NCBI GenBank assembly: GCA_024449915.1
Contig: JAMZAV010000162.1
Location: forward strand, 434,001-498,000
Source of the DNA: Sweltsa coloradensis
Lineage: Eukaryota; Arthropoda; Insecta; Plecoptera; Chloroperlidae
DNA length: 64,000 nucleotides
Reading direction: 5' to 3'
In this document: piece by piece, positions 1 to 10,984 of the stretch
Position numbering within the stretch: position 1 is the first letter of the stretch
How the letters are laid out: each line of letters starts with the position of its first letter
Position numbers and translations under genes: made by a program
Notes under the pieces: model-generated
Database searches by the model: none
What the model was told of the DNA's origin: nothing
The model's input: the letters and a program-made list of their open reading frames with translations, nothing else

Positions 1-50
1 CACCAATTACGCTCATCCAACAACGCGGCGGGACTTAAGCGTTTTCCTAG
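1..50 (+). mobile_element. 3' end of Helitron-like element, family 1 (copy A)
   Basis: Only the 3' terminus lies in the window. It matches the 3' ends of the other family-1 copies: GCTCATCC, then a small AACGC...GCGTT hairpin, then TTTTCCTAG followed by T in the flank. CTAG fits the CTRR terminus expected of Helitrons. The rest of the copy is off the left edge. Confidence 0.6.
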
Positions 51-370
51 TATAATAAATATTCTATATGCCTATTGATAATAATACCATTACAAGTATA
101 CTATTAAGTTGTATTATTAGTGATATTGACTGACTTTATAGGCCCTATTATTATAATTATTATTATCATAAGCATACTATCCTCGTCTTTCTAAAGCAAG
201 GGTCAAGACTGAACTAAAATTACTTGTTTGTCCTACAAAACTGTACATGTAAAAAAAAAGAGTTGTCTCTATTCGTAAGTGTCCAGGTACCCAAATCTGC
301 ATTATAACTGTAGCTGGCACAAGTCAACACAGAAGGCATTAGATAGTAAAAATCAAATGGGAGCAATTAC

Positions 371-548
371 CTGTTAGGAACTTTTTCCAATTTTTTATTA
401 GAGTTTTTGACAAGCTTATAACTTCATCATCAGAACTGGATTTGCGTAAAGCATTGACAGTCATGCCAATTCGAGTTTTAGTAAGTACCTCGAGATTGAC
501 GGGTAACTTTTGTAATGTCTTCAACAGTTCTAATGCCTGTTCTTGCCC
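371..548 (-). CDS. TCEA: TFIIS (transcription elongation factor S-II), coding exon 2, partial gene
   Basis: This exon encodes the core of the TFIIS N-terminal (LW) domain. The conserved signature [12 protein letters not shown] is followed by [17 protein letters not shown], as in animal TCEA proteins. TFIIS binds RNA polymerase II and stimulates cleavage of the nascent transcript so that arrested polymerase can resume; it acts in the nucleus. The exon is 178 nt. An acceptor (TTATTAG) precedes GGG CAA GAA, and a donor (ACAG|GTAATT) follows, so it starts in phase 0 and ends one base into a codon. It joins in frame to the first exon at 7768-7836. The central domain and C-terminal zinc ribbon must lie beyond the left edge. 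Which TCEA paralogue this is cannot be decided here. Confidence 0.85.
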
Positions 549-910
549 CTAATAACAAATAATAAATATCATTAGTTGGTCAAAGGGGTATGCTTAAATT
601 CAATTCGAGAAAGAGGAGAGGTTTGATGGTAGGGTATTAGCTTATTACTATATCTACAACGATTATAGGCACCTATTTTAATTTCTAAAATCAAAGTATA
701 GACATTGTGAGTGTGACAAAAAATATATTCAATAAGAATAATATACTTACACACTAAAATCAGTGGTGTGCGGTGACCTGTTGGAGTGGGTATGCTATCG
801 GCCTAATAGTCGAACCGCGGGGGGTCTGGGGGAAGGCCTCTCAGTTTAGATTTTTTTTAAATTGAAACTGTGGCGGTGCAAATCTACGCGTTTTAGACAC
901 TATTTTTAGC

Positions 911-1270
911 TTAAATAAATAAATAATAAATTGTATTTAGAGTCTACCCACTCAGTTATAACTGATTTTCAGTGGGAGACAGTAAATCAAAGCGACCAAG
1001 CCAACGCTGTAGGCCCTGACGCAATCGACGAATGAGCGATAACCAACCAAAGATCGATATTTTTAATAGGGAATATAGCAATCAGTGGTATGGACAGTGC
1101 GAACACCTGCGGATCAACGCCAGAATCAACAAGGCCGACTCAGAACAACATCAAATTTATTATGTGCCTCGTTGCTAGGACGGCTCCAAAGTCACCGTTT
1201 ACAAACTCCTTGGACAAAAACTGATGGATCTAAGCAGATACGCTAACCACAAGACCAATGAGCCACACAA
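911..1270 (-). mobile_element. tRNA-derived SINE (family S1), tRNA head partly deleted
   Basis: This copy matches the S1 SINEs at 33125-33530 and 49500-49918. Read on the minus strand, it has the remains of the tRNA-like head, a unique body (AGTCCATCAGTT-type and GATTCTGGCGTTGATCC-type segments) and the tail GAGTGGGTAGACTCTAAATA. Most of the head between the A and B boxes is missing, so this copy should not be transcribed by Pol III. Confidence 0.75.
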
Positions 1271-2206
1271 AGACAACGAGCCGAACGACACCGAACGAGG
1301 AGAGATTGGTGAAAATGCGAAATTATTATGTGATTTGAGCACAAAGGCCGTTAAATGCGATTATTGTTAAACTACTAAAATGAAAAAAAGCTAAATTAAA
1401 TTGAATTTACGTGGTATTCTCTTTCATATTCAACTGATTAAAAGCTAGGCCTAATACACGTGATTGTGAACCAGTTATTTGAGACACTAAGACAATCGAT
1501 GCCATTCTCTATGACGAAAACACTTCATGCAGTCTACATTATGACCGAAGCTTGACTTAACAAGGAAGTAGAATTACTTGAACTAGTCATTATTTTACAA
1601 AAAAGCGATGTCACTCACAAATTCACTAAAAACTCACAATTCACAAAAACACGTAAACTTTGAAACACTTCTTGGCTTGTTGCGACTGGTGGGTGGCTCC
1701 GACTGTCCCCTGCACTTGCGAGTGTAACCGAAAAAAATTAGAAAACTAGCAGTGAACGCCGAAGTTCGGAGCTTACTCAGACTAGGATTTTAGTATTACC
1801 TCCCCCTCCCTCGTGCAAGAATGACCGACAGACCTTGATGTTAAAAGAACCATCCTTCAGTCTACGAGAGGGTTCCGCTTACTTGCTCCCATAAAATAGA
1901 CCCGAAGTTGAGAGAGTGCATTGACCCAGCTGGTGCAACGCAACCCCCATTAGCATGGGCAATAAATACAGACAGCACTGAAAATATTTTTCTTACAAAA
2001 TGTTTATTCTGGTTATGGTGAACATACACTGTATTTAATCGAAAAAACACCGACTGAAAGAAAATGTGCTTGAATCATTGGGTATGCACCGCATACCTTG
2101 CATACCAGACCTCACGCCCCTGACTAAAATACTAGGTCAAATTCATGACGACGATGGGAGGTAAGTAGAGCAAGCCATATTTACCATACCATACCATATT
2201 TACAAT

Positions 2207-3231
2207 AGGGAATATTCCACTTCCTACAAATACTGTACAAATAGATTTTTTAGAAGAAGTATTTCGTCCCGATTACAAATATGTATACTTTGTTTTTCCG
2301 TGAAATAATAATCCAATAATTATAGCCGTTTTAAAAACAGCATTTTTTTAAAATATTCTAAGAGCGGCAAAAACGACTATGACGTCAGAACTGTGTCAAA
2401 CCAACGCCGTCTGGATACACATACATACATCCATCCAGACATACATCCAGACGGCGGTGTTTAAACAAATCAGCGCCTACCATAGCCTACAGTAGTGTAA
2501 ACAGATGGCGGACATTTTACATTTAGCGCCTAGCCAGAAAACGAGAAAAGATGACATTGGAATTTGCAATCAAAAAACAAAACTGAAACAGTCCTAGGTC
2601 TAGGCCTAAGCATAGAAAATTATTTATAATACAACAGTCTAGGCCAATTGTTTCTGTAGGATATAGGCCTTGATATTGAATACTAAAATTACTCACTTGA
2701 CAAGCCCTAGGCTTAGCATGCCAACCCTAGGCCTGCACGTCCGTGTTCTGACACACATCCCGCACAAAAACCTTACTTTGATGACTAATTAAAGCCTATT
2801 GTAGATAAAGAATAGCATGATAGTCCTAGGCTGTGCAAAAATTTAAGACAAAATGCTCGTAATTCTTTATCACAATGATCACGCGATTTCTCAAAAGAAA
2901 AAGAAAATTTGGTGAAAATGTACATCGTTTAAGTGGCTGTGGAGTTGTGTTTGTTGTTGAGCGGATGGACAAGCACCGCCGTCTGTATGTAAATATGTAC
3001 AAATATACGTACATTTAGTTTCTAATTGGCCTTGACTCTACACAGTTATGACGTAGTACCGTCCAAAGATGGCGCACGCTCGTTTTTGGCACGCAAACTG
3101 GAGGTCAAATTTACTTCTTGTTTATTACACAAAATACATTTTTTTTTAATAAAAATAGTGCAGTGACTATTAAGACATAGGCCTATATAAGAATTAAAAT
3201 AAAATATAAAATAGTAAGTGGAATATTCCCT
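2207..3231. mobile_element. Inverted-repeat DNA element, about 1.03 kb
   Basis: The ends carry AGGGAATATTCCACTTCCTA and the inverted complement of AGGGAATATTCCACTTACTA, 19 of 20 matching. Further inside, both arms have related sequence (ATGACGT, CACAGTT, CGCCGTCTG), so the inverted similarity is long but eroded. Near 2407-2455 there is a small ATCCAGAC/CATACATC repeat with palindromic ends. No transposase ORF is visible, so I call it non-autonomous. The superfamily is not identifiable by eye. Confidence 0.5.
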
Positions 3232-3267
3232 CCTAGGCAGAACTTAAATAATGTAACGTATAGCCTT

Positions 3268-4191
3268 GGTACACACAACTACGTCACAAATCGAGGGGAA
3301 TGAGGGGTATTCTCCGTTTTGAGCCCAACTGGTGGATAAGCAACCATCGGTTCGCAAGTGGACGCCTGCTGAACGTCGCACAACTTATCACGCTCTAACT
3401 TTTATCCTATTCATTATTGGGGAAAAACTTAAGAGCAATAATATTTAGCAAATATATCATTCCTTCTAATAGCGATTACTTCGAATTTTTACACGGCCGT
3501 TAAGTTGTTATTTCGATGTACATATTAAAATAAAATTTAAGACTTTTACTAGTTTTTTTATGAAATTTAATAAAACAACTTCAATTGACAAAAATCTAGT
3601 GATCGGATTTTGACAAAACCGCTTTCAAAAAATTCATCGGACTGTTTAGACAAGAAATAAATAAACTTTCTAGATAGAAAGTGCACAGAACGAAAATTTA
3701 TAGCATAGGGTAAAACGCATGGTATGTGTTTTCATCTAAAATACGCGCTTTTGACGTGCGGATGAGCCGTGAAAAACTGCACGCTATGCTGTAAAATTTT
3801 GTTCTGTGCTTTTTCTATCGAGAAAGTTTATTTATTTCTTGTCTAATTAGTTAGATGCATATTTAGAGAGAATTCTTTTTGAAATCCGATCAGTAGTTTT
3901 GTGTCAATTGAAGTTGAAAAGACTTAAAGATGTTGATAATTTTGTCATTTATAATGCGTACATTGTTATAACAAGCTAAAGGTTCTCTAAAAAAAATCAA
4001 AATAATCGCTATTAGAAGAAATGATATGTTTGCTAAATATTATTCCTCTTAAGTTTTGTCCAAATAATGAATATTATAAAAGTTAGAGCGTGATGTTTGT
4101 TGAGCCGTTCATCAGGCGTCAACTTGCGAAATGAGGATGCTTGTCCATCAGTAAGATCCGCGCCGAGCTGTGACGTCACGTGTGTGTTCCC
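3268..4191. mobile_element. Foldback element, family FB1 (copy 1)
   Basis: Two arms of roughly 400 bp are inverted copies of each other. The left arm contains CAAGTGGACGCCTGCTGAACG, then TTATCACGCTCTAACTTTTAT, and the right arm contains the reverse complements. The ends read GGTACACACAACTACGTCAC and, in reverse, GGGAACACACACGTGACGTC. Copies occur at 18222-19142 and 29326-30191. There is no coding potential; ORFs here are by-products of the arms. Confidence 0.75.
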
Positions 4192-4723
4192 TATAGGTAA
4201 TTCTAACATTTCCGTGAAAAGTGAGAACCTTGATTGACAAGTTTCCTTCACCGCACTGTGATGGCTTAACATTGGAGAGGGATAGACTTGAACAAAATGT
4301 ATGCCTATTGGTATAGCGTAGCTCTTAAACTAATTTTCTTTTTGGAAGGAAGGTGCAATTTATGTGTGGAACAGATAGCAGGGGAGAGAAGGCTATCCGC
4401 AAAGCAAAGATGATCCAGATAGCGCTTTTGCTTTTTTTTTAGTTGCAGATCGATTCACAAGCAGCACTGTAGATATTCATAGCCACAAAGATCGTAAAGG
4501 CAAGCTACATCATTCAGTAGGACTTGTATAATCTACATGATTTGATGTGCAAACTAGGCTAGGCTCCAAGCTGCTTGGCTTTGGAGAGAGGAGTTTATTT
4601 GATATTATGTTTGTGTGTTCTTTCAGTTATTTAGTTTCATATGTTTTTTACAACAATTTACACAAATTGTTATTTGTCAAAAAAAATCAACAATCCGGTA
4701 ATTATTGTCACTCTCAGCACCAG

Positions 4724-4800
4724 CGGCGTCGGAGCCGGGGGGGGGGGGAGTATCTTCTTGCCCCCCCCCCCCCCCCACCCCCTGGGAAAAAATAACAAAT
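4724..4800. repeat. Possible hAT-like terminus with G and C runs
   Basis: CAGCGGCGTCGGAGCCGGGG followed by a G-run and a C-run resembles hAT termini of the CAGTGGCG type seen at 5324 and 9015. I cannot find a convincing partner end or a target duplication, so this may be a truncated end. Confidence 0.3.
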
Positions 4801-5323
4801 TAACCAAAATAAGTGCATTTTTTGAGTCCAATACAGTTACAAACATTGATTAGTGTAACTAGCTTTGCACTTTCTTGTAAAGATGGAAAGTATCTCAAGA
4901 GATGTCAGATATTGTATTATTTCTTAAGGGTTGGCTGTAACCGTATCCGTAGACAGTGGATGTCTCGTGGCACAAACAGCCCCCTTCCCCGCAAACGAGC
5001 ACAAATAGAGAGAAAGAGGAAACTGCTGCGGTCTCACGACGACTGCTACTGTAGATTAGCTAAAATTAACTGTGGGTACCAGCATTGGCAGCAACCGTGG
5101 AACGATCTTTTAGTGTCCTAAAACCAGTTAAAAGGGAGAATGGTTCCCAAATGAGATCATCTGCTTCTATTTCATAAGAATTAAGAAGCTAGCCAGCAAG
5201 ATAGAGATAGTCCTAGGCCTAGACCAAATCTGTAGGCTACAAAGTTTGTAAACAAAACTAGTGATCATTGCACAAAGTGTTTGGTAGGTACTTTTCACCA
5301 CTAAAAGCTACCAATATTCAAGG

Positions 5324-5599
5324 CAGTGGCGTATCCAGGAGAGGTGGGCTTGATCGACCCCCCCCCCCAGAAATCTTCTGCTTAAATATTATATTCTTAA
5401 AATCTGGATTCATGTATTATCTTCTTTTTTTTTGAACAGCAACTAGCCTCTTAACTTCTTCTAAAACATAAAAACCAAGTCAAAAATACATATTTTTCAA
5501 AACAATTGCCTGTGGCGCCATTGTGCCTCCCTCACTTCAGTTGTTCGTCCAAGCCTCCCCCCCCCCCCCCCCCAATATATTCCAGCGTATGCCACGGAC
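5324..5599. mobile_element. hAT-like MITE
   Basis: The left end is CAGTGGCGTATCCAGGA and the right end is a degraded inverse (TCCAGCGTATGCCAC). A C-run lies just inside each end. The left flank ends in TTCAAGG and the same 7 bases occur just after the right end, a probable target-site duplication that allows for erosion of the terminus. It is non-coding. Confidence 0.55.
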
Positions 5600-6528
5600 T
5601 CTTCAAGGACATTAGTTGCATATTATGTAACTATGTATGAAAGCATGTACCCTACCTTTCCTTTTCCTTTGAAAAAATAGACTTCCAAAGTGCCTGGTCA
5701 GCACCACTAGTCATGAACATTGCCAACTATATGTTGTGTTAAAATAAAAGGCGGTAGGTAATCTAGAAGGTCGCTGTCAGTTCTAGCTACAGTGCTGCTA
5801 GCAAACCGAACGGCAACTAAAATTAGAAGCTATCCTCTTTAACAGCTAGATATTGGTGTTCCTTTGCTTTGCGGATAGGAGGTACCTCTCTGTGGCTCAC
5901 AAGTCACAATAGTCACAAACTTACTTGTGATCTAGGACTCGGCCTACAAATAATCACACACCTCGTAAATAACTAAAACAAAGTTACTGGTATGCTACAA
6001 GTACCCGTAACTAGGAAAAATAAGATATTCGGCTGTGTTCCAACCAGCATACCCTACTAGGCCTACACAACATTTGTATTTATTGTATTTTATTTTATCC
6101 AAGTGACATATTTTACCGGTACACAGCATAGGCCTACATAGGGCCTAAGAACAAAAAAAAACAGTTAGGCCAAACAAAATATTAGTCCTGTAAAAATTAC
6201 TTTCAAGTAGGTAGTAAATAAATCATTAAAATACTATTCAATAAAAATTAAATTATTTTTCAAGACAAAACAATATGTTCAATAAATTGTAGGGATGCAC
6301 ACGAAATCAATATTGGATACACGTTTACAATAAATGGAGTCTTAGTGGCTTTAATGTAGACATTAGGCTTTATAATTATGTAGCTGTAGGTAAAGATACG
6401 TGTAGGCCTACATAGGCCTAGTAATTTTCAAGTGTTATTTATAGAATCTTGTAGCATCTATTTAAACTGCAACAACAACTTCAATTCGAATCGAAATAGG
6501 ATTGAGGAAGTCGCTTCGAATATCCATG

Positions 6529-6973
6529 ATATACACTTCAAGTCAAACCGAATTGAACTCAAAGCAAACTCAGACCACGTTTATCACGCGAGCCGAGTCC
6601 GAACTGACTTGGGAGCAGACTGAATTTTCAGCTCATTTCAGTAACGTTTATCACACGCTGTCAGTCCGGACTAGTATGGTACAAGCTCAGTCCTAGCTCA
6701 GTCCGGACTGAAATGAGACGCTGTGGTTGGATAACTTACGAAGAAGGATGGCCGCTAGCATGTAATTTTGAGTTCGCTCGCGTTTATCACCAATATTTCA
6801 GCCCGCACAGACCGAGCTAGCTCGGCTTCATTACCGAGCTGGACTCAGTTCGGACTGAGGTGTTCAGCAGGCAATTTCAGTTCGCACTCAGGTCAGTTCG
6901 TATGTTTCAGTCCGGACTCAGCTCGCGTGATAAACGTGGTCTGAGTCAATTCGGATCGACTGGTGTGGTATAC
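6529..6973. mobile_element. Foldback element with repeated CAGTCCGGACTGA-like motif
   Basis: The outer sequences are inverted: a left ATACACTT...GAATTGAACTC...AGACCACGTTTATCACGCGAGC and a right arm with the same words reversed. Between them the palindromic word CAGTCCGGACTGA and one-base variants (CAGTTCGGACTGA, GAGTCCGAACTGA) occur at about five sites. No ORF of substance is present; translations here are not protein-like. Confidence 0.5.
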
Positions 6974-7079
6974 GTAGTGTATAGGCCTATGACTAAGAGG
7001 ACTAGGGCTAGGACTACGACTTTATGTGAACTGGGCATAACAGAACCGCAAGGACGGACAAAATAATCTTAAGGTTGTA

Positions 7080-7790
7080 GGCCTAGGCCTACCACATCAT
7101 GCCTTGCCTCGGCAGGGCCTGTAACACCCGGCATAAAGTAGGCCTCGGGCCTAGGGCTAGCAAGTGCACACTAGCATTGTATGCATCGGTAGGGTACTTC
7201 TTCGGTTGAGGCGGTCCAACTATATTTAGGCCGCGCCACTCCTCGTTTCTTAAAATACTCTACCTACAAAACCTTTCACGTCGCTATTTGAAATATAAAG
7301 TACTTTCAACGCAAAAGGACTTTTGTTTGAAATCGCAACGCTACAGGTTTTTAAGGTCATTTTTATTGTTGTTGGTTGTTGTGTTGATAGTTGGACCGCC
7401 CCAACCGAAGGACTGCCTATGCATCGTGTAATGATGCACACACACAATAATGCATCCTAGGGCTAGGCATAGTAGGGTAGGGCCTAGCCTAACCTAAGCC
7501 TACAAAACCACAATGTGTAGGGCTAGGCCTAGCCTAGGCCTAGGCCTACCGGTAGCTTAATGTGTATGCCTAGACAACTTTCAAAGAGGGAGAGCTTAGG
7601 CCATAGATACTAATATACCGCCTAGGCCTATAGAAATTCATATTTAGACCTAGGCTAGGGGCTAGGGCCTAGTCGGCACGAGCGCCAAACTTAACCTAGC
7701 TAGGCCTAGGAAGGCCTTCACTAAAACCTAAAACTGCCTAGGCAGGCCTAGGGCCTATCAAACGTACGGATCCATCACCAGACGACATTC
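7080..7790. repeat. AGGCCTA-rich tract
   Basis: The stretch is saturated with CCTAGG, AGGCCT and TAGGCCTA words, partly in tandem (for example 7520-7550). The same word is scattered at lower density across the whole window, so it looks like a genome-wide sequence bias rather than a local gene. It borders the first TFIIS exon. Confidence 0.5.
7189..7418. mobile_element. hAT-like MITE (CTTCGGTTG family) with 8-bp target duplication
   Basis: The left end has GTAGGGTACTTCTTCGGTTG, then a GGCGGTCCAACTAT word; the right end is the inverse (CAACTATC... CCGAAGGACTGCCT). ATGCATCG flanks the element on both sides (7181-7188 and 7419-7426), an exact 8-bp duplication typical of hAT insertions. A related end occurs near 28657 and 31518-31550. 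Confidence 0.65.
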
Positions 7791-7836
7791 GGTTGAGCTT
7801 CTTTTGAATTTTCATAACTTCTTCCTCCACGTTCAT
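7768..7836 (-). CDS. TCEA: TFIIS (TCEA) first coding exon
   Basis: The exon starts with ATG at 7836-7834 and encodes 23 residues beginning MNVEEEVMKIQKKLNRM. This matches the acidic start and following basic helix at the N terminus of TFIIS. It ends after a complete codon (GGATCC) at a GTACGT donor, and the next exon (371-548) starts at a complete codon, so the two read on in one frame. Together they give the start of the LW domain, used for binding to Pol II-associated factors. I chose this ATG because the peptide aligns with the family start. No in-frame ATG was sought further upstream. The exon is too short to appear in a 60-residue ORF list. Confidence 0.75.
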
Positions 7837-8060
7837 TTTAAATAGAGACCCCTAGGGTCAAACCACAGAAAACTTCAAATCAAAACAAGCTTACAAACTG
7901 CAAAGTAGGCTTCAGACTTCGACGGACGAGCTTCTCTACCTGCTGTAACGCAGTTACAACATGGCTAGAACGCCCAGAATACGCGAACGCGCAGTCCACC
8001 ACATATCTGGCTCACATTCGCGGGCGTTACTTCGCGGGAACGCGCTTTCAAGTTTCAACT
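7837..8060 (-). promoter_or_regulatory. Probable 5' UTR and promoter of TFIIS
   Basis: This stretch lies directly upstream of the TFIIS start codon. It is richer in CG dinucleotides than its surroundings (CGCGAACGCGCAGTCC, TTCGCGGGAACGCGC near 7981-8045), which is typical of a housekeeping promoter. No TATA box is evident. The transcription start site cannot be fixed from sequence alone. The 3' end of a LINE begins just beyond it at about 8077. Confidence 0.4.
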
Positions 8061-8076
8061 CGACGATTTCAACCTT

Positions 8077-9014
8077 TTAGATTTTATTTATTTATTTATT
8101 TATTTATTTATTCAAAAGCATTTCATACAGATTCATGTGGTAGCACTCAAGGCTTCCAAATATTGAAAATAAGTCAATTTTTAAAAGTTTGTTAAGAATA
8201 TGTTGAAATAAAGTCACCTTGTCAACAAGAAAATCGTTCAGCTTTCGCTTGAAAGCATCTCGCGTCGGAGCCTGTGTGATCTCTCTTGGAAGACAGTTTG
8301 TTACTTTTACACCCAAGTGGAGTAGGGTTTTGTCCAGCTTCTTTAGCCTGTGCCGCTCAACGAATATTTTCCCTGCAGTTCTTGTATCATGGTTATGAAC
8401 GTCGGCTCCTGTGACCGTCAGCAAGGGGTTGTACCCATAGACTATAGGGGTTTAATATCAATGGTTGTCCCTAATGAACAGGGCCAAGGCCTTAATATGA
8501 ATACCAGGAAGTGTCATGATACCAAGAGTTTTGAAGGCTGCTCGACAAGATTCTGTTGGTTGTAGTGCAGCTATGTATCGGATCGCTCGCTTTTGAAGTC
8601 GCACCACCCCAAAACAGCACTCCGTATTGGAGATGGGACTGGAGAAGAGCAAAGTATGCAGTTTTCACCGTTTTCACAGTGCACTGTCTCATTAGGATTT
8701 TTATTCTGAAACATGCTGTGCTTAGCTTCTTACATAGTGAGTCGATGTGACTACTCCACTTTAGCCTGTAGTCGATGATTAGACCCAAAAACTTGGCGTC
8801 CGTGGAGACCTAGACCGGGGCCTCCAGGTTGCTCCCCCTTTGTGGCAAAAGCAATGGCTACAGTCTTGTTTATATTAAGTGCAATTTTATTCGGATGACA
8901 GTATTGTTCAAGCTCCATAGCTGTTTGATGCAATGCTTGCTCTAACTCGTCAGTGGTACCGCCAGTCAGAACAGCACTAAAGTCATCATATTTTTGAACT
9001 CGATGGTGCACAGC
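8077..9014 (-). pseudogene. LINE (CR1/Jockey-like) reverse transcriptase, 3' part, decayed
   Basis: On the minus strand, broken frames give RT remnants: KYDDFSAVL (a decayed YADD box), then ALNINKTVAIAF, then LGLIIDYRLKWSSHID, then LQYGVLFWG and LQKRAIRYI, then a C-terminal piece ending near 8104. This is the order found in CR1/L2/Jockey-type LINEs. The element ends in a (TTTA)n tail at 8083-8113. Frameshifts separate the blocks, so it is dead. The upstream side was split by a hAT-like insertion at 9015-10171; a short LINE remnant continues beyond 10172. Confidence 0.7.
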
Positions 9015-10171
9015 CAGTGGCGGATCTAGGACATAATCATGGGGGGGGCGATTTGCGTGTGCATGTACAGTCGTGGGAAAGGGACTAAGCGCGGACGCAC
9101 GGGGGTATGGGGGGCAGAGCCCCCCATTAATTGCGCCGCAGGCGAAAATTTTGAAAATCAGGTTTTTAGAGTGCATTTGGTGCGTTTTAGAAAAAAGTGG
9201 TGGGCGGAATGTTCTACGGAAACAATGTAGTTTGTGTGCACCAATTTGTTTTGTCGTCATGTCGAGCTTACAATTTACAGCATTGGCCTAGATTGCAACA
9301 TTATTATAAACGTTTGATCTTATTTTCAATTCATCATTTTATTTATTTATTAAACGTCTATCATATTTAGTTAAACTAGGAAAACGCTAAAGTCCCGCTG
9401 CGTTGAAGGATGAGCTTTTTATAGTTTTTAGTTTGCGTGGCATATCTTTACTTTTGCAAGTGCTTTGTTTTGTTGCCTACGCATTGAAGTGATTGTTGTC
9501 AAGTTTCTATTGTTTCTTGTCAATTGGTATTATTTACCTTAAAAAACTTATATTAAAAGCTTTATTTCTATGGATTCTGGCTAACTTTTTCAACTTTTTC
9601 TTTCAAAAGGTACTACATCACCATTACCTTAATGTTCATGTGAAATATGAACGTTGTAGCCCCACCCGTTTGGTCAGAATCGGCCCAAATGTCACGAAAA
9701 TATCGCACTAAAAATCGAAAAAAATCGTAAAAGTACGATATTCATGAGAAATATTTCTTCGATTGTACCCAAAAACGTAGCAAGTCTAAGTTCAGAGAGA
9801 AAAAAAAAAAAAAAAAAACACCCGAGCTAAATTTTTTGGGGGGTCAGTGAAATTGAAGTCTTCGCTTCACTCGCTTCGCTCGCTACGCTCATCCAAAAAC
9901 GATTCACATAGGAGGACAACTTAATAAATCGAAGTACACTGATGCAGACACATTTTAGAGGCCAACTGATTATTTCTGACAACATAAAGGAAAGTTGATT
10001 TTTATTGGGAGTTTTAAATAAATAGCGCCGCAGTCGAAAATTTTGAAAATCAGGTTTTTAGAGTGCATTTGGTGCGTGCACAATAAAATAATAAAATCAT
10101 TTTTTTTAATTTTTAAAGAATCATGGGGGGGGCGATCGCCCCACCGCCCCCCCCCCCTGTATCCGCCACTG
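9015..10171. mobile_element. hAT-like element with nested insertions
   Basis: The termini CAGTGGCGGATCTAGG and CCTGTATCCGCCACTG are inverted. The 8-bp duplication TGCACAGC lies on both sides (9007-9014 and 10172-10179), exact. Inside, a 50-bp sequence beginning GCGCCGCAG and containing AAATCAGGTTTTTAGAGTGC occurs twice in direct orientation (from 9134 and from 10025). A LINE 3'-tail fragment is inserted in it, and a Helitron-like copy is inserted in that fragment. There is no transposase ORF. Confidence 0.75.
9376..9896 (-). mobile_element. Helitron-like element, family 1 (copy B, one internal unit)
   Basis: Minus-strand orientation. The 3' end (CTAG, with AACGC/GCGTT hairpin) is at 9376 and the 5' end (TTGGATGAGCG) at 9896. 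It carries a single copy of the internal unit that includes CCAAACGGGTGGGGCTACAA. It interrupts a LINE tail: the flanks (TTTAGTTA and AAACGATT) rejoin to the tail sequence seen intact at 16200-16250. Confidence 0.75.
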
Positions 10172-10599
10172 TGCACAGCACAGCTATGGGGTTGGGGAAT
10201 ATTGGTCTTGTGGGGGAGGGGGGGGGAGGTCTGCCTTGCAAAACTAGAATTGGTGAAGGGCTTACTCACTGCGGAGCAAAGTTATCGTCGAAGGGGAAAA
10301 AATGCAAATTTTGAACTTGTAAAAGCCTCAAGTTTAAAATACATACATGAACAGTAGGCCTATTTTCCATTAATACTCTGCTAGATCACAGTAACGTTTA
10401 ATTGGTAGAGGGTTGAATATACATACTTTTTTTCCAAGTTATTCGTCCAACCAACCCATAAATGAGTGGTTCGACCGCTCAACCGTGACTCCCTTTATGT
10501 GCAGCATCTTTTAGTCCATCTTGACCAAATTTTCCTAGCAAACTCCAAAAACTTCTTCAATGTCACAGATTAACACACAGAATCGACATGCTCGAGCAA

Positions 10600-10915
10600 C
10601 TTCAGTGTTGAACAACTAATCAACTACAAAGTTTAATGTTTCATTCGTGAAGTTCTATGCAACCAAGAGTACTCATACTTCTCAGAGTTCTACAAACACA
10701 ATAGATGTGCATGATCATCTTACTAGATCTGCTTAGGAAAATTTCTACAATCCTAGTCAAAATAAGTGCTGTGGGCAAAAATCCCTGTTTGTGAATGGAT
10801 TAAAAAAATTTAACGAGTTACCTAAAGATCTAAAACTGTTGGTGGTTAAGAAATCAAACTTTAAAAGTGATATACAAAAGTGGGTTCAAACTAAGTTTCC
10901 ACTTGTCTAAAGAAA
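10600..10915 (+). pseudogene. LINE 3'-end coding fragment
   Basis: The plus strand translates, across one or two stops, to a peptide containing FNELPKDLKLL and KSNFKSDIQKWV followed by a stop. Such sequence is typical of the far C terminus of L2/CR1-like reverse transcriptases. It is not continuous with the other LINE pieces nearby. No upstream domains were seen. Confidence 0.45.
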
Positions 10916-10984
10916 AAAATACCAAGTTATGTTAAAGGAAAAAATAGCAGAGTCTACAGCTGCTAAACAGAAGAAACTACTACT

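Larger units (their letters stand above)
549..7767 (-). other. TFIIS intron 1
   Basis: This 7.2-kb intron runs from a GTACGT donor after GGATCC (minus strand, next to 7768) to the TTATTAG acceptor at 549-550. Both flanking exons meet at complete codons. It is filled with mobile DNA: a SINE, an inverted-repeat element, a foldback element and several hAT-like MITEs (listed separately). The remaining unique sequence is AT-rich with no other recognisable exon. Confidence 0.75.

Noticed and set aside
3767..3790. GGATGAGCCGTGAAAAA in the foldback centre as a hammerhead core
   Set aside because: The core needs CTGATGA and a paired stem II before GAAA; here the first base triplet is wrong and no GTC site or stem I is present.
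7080..7790. AGGCCTA repeats as a CRISPR-like or satellite array
   Set aside because: Spacing is irregular, the word is too short, and it is scattered over the whole window; animal DNA has no CRISPR arrays.
9493..9711. Recurring frame with VKYERCSPTRLVRIGP as a conserved protein
   Set aside because: The same frame appears in every Helitron-like copy with stops and shifts at varying places; it follows the DNA repeat and not a protein constraint.
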